From: Victivallaceae bacterium
GTDB taxonomy: Bacteria > Verrucomicrobiota > Lentisphaeria > Victivallales > Victivallaceae
Assembly (NCBI GenBank): GCA_021647315.1
Contig: JAKIUY010000038.1
Coordinates: 1-37,076, forward strand
Length of the DNA: 37,076 nucleotides
Direction: 5' to 3'
Translations under genes and position numbers: made by a program
Notes under the pieces: generated by a model
Told to the model about the DNA's origin: nothing
The model's input: only the letters and a program-made list of their open reading frames with translations
Database searches by the model: none
In this document: piece by piece, positions 33,825-37,076 of the stretch
How the letters are laid out: the number at the start of each line of letters is the position of its first letter
How positions within the stretch are numbered: position 1 is the first letter of the stretch

Positions 33825-35738
33825 ATGAATATAAAACATCTATGGGCAGGCCTAGCTCTGATAGGTATAATAACCATCTCAAACGAAGTAGTTATTAATG
33901 CTGCAAACCAGTTAAGTTTACTCGGAAAACAACAGCGACAGAATGTTCTTGCCCCTAAGCAGGGACGAAAGAGTGTAATTACTCTGCTGAACAACGGTGA
34001 ACCGGCATTTGAAATTCTTATTCCAAACAATCCGTCAACTATTGATTTAAAGGCGGCTGAAATGCTTAAAGTGGCTCTTGATGCTGGTACGGGTAAACAG
34101 TTTAAAATCGTTAAAGAGAGCAGTTACAATGACGGTGCAGTATTCAGTCTTGGCGCGACTGCACTCCTAAAAAAATCAGGGATTAAACCGACCAAACCGT
34201 TGGCGCTGGAAGGTTATTTGATTAAAGAACATGGTGGCAATATCTTCCTGCTCGGTGGAACATTACACGGTACTATCAGTCCGGTCATTGCCTTGATCGA
34301 AGAAGATTTCGGCGGTCGGCTTTATGATCGCCAGGCTGGATTAAAAATGCCACAACTAGCTGCAAAACAGACTGTAACCTCACGCGAATATATTCCAGTT
34401 TTCCCGGTTCGAACCATGTTTCAGTTCGAATCTTTTGATAAAAACTATCAGCTCTTCAATCGTGTAGGATCGTTTACCTCCAGTTATGATTTTATTCCAC
34501 CAGAATGGGGTGGCAGTATTAAACTGCCCAAACAGTATTTTGTTCATACCTTTTTGAAACTGCTCCCTAATAAAGCATATTTTAAAACTCACCCTGAATA
34601 TTTTGCCTTGGTTGATGGTAAACGCAAACAGCAGGGCCACAGTGGTGGCGGTGAAATGTGTCTAACCAATCCCGATGTTCGCCGAATTGTCTTGGCAAAA
34701 GTCCTCGCAGAATTGAAAAATTATCACCAATATGGCATGTTCGATATCTCAGCCAATGATAACACTAGTAAAAGTTTTTGTGAGTGTGCAAAGTGTCAGG
34801 CTCTAGTCAAACGTGAAGGCTCACAGGCCGGACCACTGATTGACTTTGTTAACTATATCGCCAATGAGGTGGTCAAAGTCTATCCGAATGTCAAAATTAC
34901 CACTTTAGCTTATAAGGAAACTAAACAGCCACCTGAAAAGCTGCAACCTAATAAAAATGTTATTGTTCGGCTTGCTAACGATACCGCTTTGCGCCCCTAT
35001 CCCATCTGCTATGTCGATGATGATACTAAATTCAAACAGAATATTGTGCAATGGCGTCAAGCCGGCACGCAGCTGTTTATCTGGGATTATATGGTCAGTT
35101 TCCTTGCCTGGCCGATGCCACGACCTAATTTAGAGGTTATCGGTAAAAATATTGATTACTATGCAAAAAATGGTATCTATGGGTTATTTCTTCAGAGTAG
35201 TCATTATGGCGTCGGTGAAAATCAAGGAAAATTGCGCGCCTGGGTTTATGCTCATAAAATGTGGGATCCGAGGTGTAAGATGGCCGACTTGATTCATGAT
35301 TTCAATTACGGCTATTTCGGTAAAGCTGCACCATTAATGCAGGAATATTCAGATCTACTCTCCGCTGAATGGCGTAAGTTTTATCAAACCCATAAATTTA
35401 AAGAGGTTTTTGTCTTTAGTAACAATTATTATCCAGAGGCATTGACAATTTTCAATCAAGCCCTTAATTTAACCGTTGACGATCCGGTATTACACGCTAA
35501 AATTGAGTTGGAATTTATCAGTCTGCTCTTTTATCGTTTAGAGCTGATGCCACCGAAAACCCATTCTGAACGTGACAGTTACCGGCATGATCTTGAACTG
35601 TTTGCCAAATTGACAAAAAAATATCAGGTCAAATGGATCAGTGAAGGTAAAACCAAAACTCCAAAACGTCTAAAAGAGTGGCGCAGTAAATATCTATCAG
35701 AGAATAGTCAGAACCATGTTGAATCAATAAAAAAATAG
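33825..35738 (+). CDS. Secreted DUF4838 glycosidase-like protein without C-terminal modules (copy 3)
   Basis: A 637-residue protein with a signal peptide (MNIKHLWAGLALIGIITIS), the N-terminal alpha/beta domain, and a DUF4838 barrel with HPEYFALVDGKRKQQGHSGGG and DISANDNTSKSFCECAKC (C319, C321, C324). It ends soon after the helical region, so both sandwich modules of copies 1 and 2 are missing. Sequence similarity to those copies is clear but lower than between them: for example WPMPRPNLEVIGKNI replaces WPMPWPNLEVIDHNI. AGGGAA is the likely ribosome-binding site. The sialidase-like gene begins seven bases after its stop, a tight pairing repeated from copy 1. Likely exported glycan-active enzyme; activity unknown. 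Confidence 0.87.
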   Translation: MNIKHLWAGLALIGIITISNEVVINAANQLSLLGKQQRQNVLAPKQGRKSVITLLNNGEPAFEILIPNNPSTIDLKAAEMLKVALDAGTGKQFKIVKESSYNDGAVFSLGATALLKKSGIKPTKPLALEGYLIKEHGGNIFLLGGTLHGTISPVIALIEEDFGGRLYDRQAGLKMPQLAAKQTVTSREYIPVFPVRTMFQFESFDKNYQLFNRVGSFTSSYDFIPPEWGGSIKLPKQYFVHTFLKLLPNKAYFKTHPEYFALVDGKRKQQGHSGGGEMCLTNPDVRRIVLAKVLAELKNYHQYGMFDISANDNTSKSFCECAKCQALVKREGSQAGPLIDFVNYIANEVVKVYPNVKITTLAYKETKQPPEKLQPNKNVIVRLANDTALRPYPICYVDDDTKFKQNIVQWRQAGTQLFIWDYMVSFLAWPMPRPNLEVIGKNIDYYAKNGIYGLFLQSSHYGVGENQGKLRAWVYAHKMWDPRCKMADLIHDFNYGYFGKAAPLMQEYSDLLSAEWRKFYQTHKFKEVFVFSNNYYPEALTIFNQALNLTVDDPVLHAKIELEFISLLFYRLELMPPKTHSERDSYRHDLELFAKLTKKYQVKWISEGKTKTPKRLKEWRSKYLSENSQNHVESIKK

Positions 35739-35745
35739 GCATAAA

Positions 35746-36930
35746 ATGTTAAAAATAGAAACTTACGATTTTTGGACCGGTAACGAGAGTGAAAACTATT
35801 TTCAACCCGCAATAGCTGTTACCGCTGATAATAATCAATTAATCATGACTCTACAGACATTCAGTGGCATTGGCGATACCTATGGACCGGTTGAATGTTC
35901 CATCTCCAACGATAACAGTAAATCATGGTCAAAGCCCATGCCAATTCCGGCGCTGGCACATCGTAATATTAATCCGCAGATTACTGAAGGGGTTGCCGAT
36001 GTTAGACCATTCTTCCATGCTCAAACTCAAACCATACTTGCTCTAGGCTGTAACTCATTTTATGGCACGAAAGGTAATCTCTGTAACGGTCAAGGCGAAG
36101 CGGTTGATCACTATCGACAAATTCCAGTCTATGCTATTAGAGATGCCGATGGCAACTGGTCTGAACGCGGTGAGTTGAGCCATCCATTTTTTGCTAAATG
36201 TACAAATTGGCGAGTTGCCTGCACGCAGATTGTGATGTTGCCGAACGGTAAACTACTTATTCCGCTATACTACCTGCCAGACAGTAGCGACGGATGCTAT
36301 TCCGCCTGCACTCTGTTAGCCAATTACGATGGTAAAAAAATCACAGTTGAAACCGTAGGTGCTCCTATCACATCTACCGCTGGGCGTGGAATACTGGAAC
36401 CGTCACTAATTAACTTTGCTGATAAATTTTATCTGACTCTTAGGGCTGAAGACGGTTGTGGCTATGTTACCACTTCAAATAATGGTTTAGACTGGGAACC
36501 TCACACCCCTTGGTGTTGGGATAGTGGTGAACAGCTGGCGATGCCTACCACCCAGCAACACTGGTTGACGCTTGGCAATAAACTCTATCTCTTTTATACC
36601 CGCAAAGCTACTAAAAACCAAGATGTGGTGCGGTGGCGAGCACCTATTTTTATGGCTGAGGTCGATCCGGTTAAAAATTGCTTAATTGAGGCTACTGAAC
36701 AGGTGGTATTGCCATTGCGTCGCAAAGCTAATATTCCCTATCTTCTAGGTAATTTTCATGTAACCAACCTTACCCCCGACCGGGCATTAATTTCAGATGC
36801 CCCAATTTGGTATAAGGTAACTAAAGGAGCCACGCCTGCCGATGATTATATCAGTGAATATGAATCAATGGTCACAGTTGCCGAAGTAAAGTTACCAACA
36901 AGAAACCTGAAAAACTCATTAGAAAAATAA
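35746..36930 (+). CDS. Sialidase-like (BNR/Asp-box) propeller protein, cytoplasmic (copy 2)
   Basis: A 394-residue homologue of the protein at 15311 along its full length; shared segments include GDTYGPVECSISNDN, EGVADVRPFFHAQT, TNWRVACTQIVMLPNGKLL and VRWRAPIFMAEVD. Its Asp boxes are partly worn (SNDNSKSW loses the glycine, SNNGLDW loses the aspartate). EPSLINFADKFYLTLRAEDG keeps the active-face glutamate and arginine. There is no signal peptide. It follows DUF4838 copy 3 after seven bases. Activity on sialic acid is not certain; release of another terminal sugar from imported oligosaccharides is possible. Confidence 0.8.
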   Translation: MLKIETYDFWTGNESENYFQPAIAVTADNNQLIMTLQTFSGIGDTYGPVECSISNDNSKSWSKPMPIPALAHRNINPQITEGVADVRPFFHAQTQTILALGCNSFYGTKGNLCNGQGEAVDHYRQIPVYAIRDADGNWSERGELSHPFFAKCTNWRVACTQIVMLPNGKLLIPLYYLPDSSDGCYSACTLLANYDGKKITVETVGAPITSTAGRGILEPSLINFADKFYLTLRAEDGCGYVTTSNNGLDWEPHTPWCWDSGEQLAMPTTQQHWLTLGNKLYLFYTRKATKNQDVVRWRAPIFMAEVDPVKNCLIEATEQVVLPLRRKANIPYLLGNFHVTNLTPDRALISDAPIWYKVTKGATPADDYISEYESMVTVAEVKLPTRNLKNSLEK

Positions 36931-36970
36931 AAACATGGTTATTTAGGGTAAAGTAGATAGTATGAGAAGG

Positions 36971-37000
36971 TTGACCTCCTCAGCCGAAGTGTGATATATT
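36971..37000 (+). promoter_or_regulatory. Promoter of the gene at the window end
   Basis: TTGACC (36971-36976) and TATATT (36995-37000) have an 18-base spacer; a TATAAT overlaps at 37000-37005. The -35 box lies in the left arm of an 11-of-12 inverted repeat whose right arm covers the ribosome-binding site at 37039-37050. Confidence 0.45.
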
Positions 37001-37050
37001 ATAATCACCTTCAAATAACTAACGCACTAAAAAGTGCAAGGAGATCAACC

Positions 37051-37076
37051 ATGAGTAACAATAGCATAGAATTAGT
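37051..37076 (+). CDS. Start of a gene cut by the window end, possibly an IS transposase
   Basis: ATG at 37051 follows AAGGAGATC with a seven-base gap and encodes MSNNSIEL before the window ends. The peptide is too short to classify. The upstream inverted repeat (GGTTGACCTCCT at 36969-36980 with AGGAGATCAACC at 37039-37050) would hide the ribosome-binding site only in RNA that enters from outside, a trait known from transposase genes of IS10 and IS50. That makes an insertion sequence left end plausible but not established. Confidence 0.45.

Noticed and set aside
35-37004. Fourteen-base identity between the window start (35-48) and the reverse complement of 36991-37004
   Set aside because: The shared string is almost all A and T (TTATAATATATCAC); one match of this kind is not enough to call a repeat.

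Overview
The window looks like an accessory carbohydrate-use region from a member of the Lentisphaerota (or a close PVC relative). Two pseudopilin-like genes carry the [20 protein letters not shown] leader helix and the C-terminal H-x9-DG motif that are expanded in that phylum. DUF4838 glycosidase-like proteins are present in three copies, and the DNA is AT-rich with many small hairpin repeats between genes. The taxonomic call is inference from gene content. No rRNA, tRNA or CRISPR array was seen.

Layout. (1) 1-10466, plus strand: the tail of an unidentified gene, class III aminotransferase, single-domain neutral-ceramidase-like hydrolase, two Gfo/Idh oxidoreductases, FGGY sugar kinase, amidohydrolase, a NagB-like sugar-phosphate enzyme with an altered active site, and a GntR/FCD regulator. 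This reads as a catabolic route for an amino- or N-acyl-sugar-like compound. (2) 10429-18280, plus strand: tandem hairpin repeats, pseudopilin, small secreted beta-sandwich protein, DUF4838 protein with two C-terminal copies of that same sandwich, sialidase-like beta-propeller, a secreted carbohydrate-binding-like protein and a DHDPS/NanA-family aldolase. (3) 18450-23082, minus strand: a decayed PD-(D/E)XK gene remnant, then a second, inverted copy of the DUF4838 plus small-sandwich gene pair, then a Na+/Ca2+ exchanger. (4) 23272-27618, minus strand: second pseudopilin with a consensus promoter, AraR-like GntR regulator, D-2-hydroxyacid dehydrogenase and KDPG-aldolase-like protein. (5) 27925-36930, plus strand: LacI regulator, third Gfo/Idh, creatinase-like M24 protein, Eis-like acetyltransferase, zinc alcohol dehydrogenase, third (short) DUF4838 protein and second sialidase-like protein. 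The window ends at the start of a gene whose upstream structure resembles the protected left end of an insertion sequence.

How the genes may work together (inference). Exported DUF4838 proteins and sandwich proteins would bind or cut an extracellular glycan. The sialidase-like propellers lack a signal peptide, so they would act on imported fragments. Aldolases, dehydrogenases, kinase and NagB-like enzyme would process the released sugar acids or amino sugars, under three or four local regulators. No sugar transporter is visible. The most unusual structures are the sandwich domain found both alone and fused, the repeated DUF4838/sialidase pairing, 7-bp-period tandem repeats at several stop codons, a conserved hairpin repeat in front of the pseudopilin, and shared operator-like motifs linking the regulators to nearby genes.
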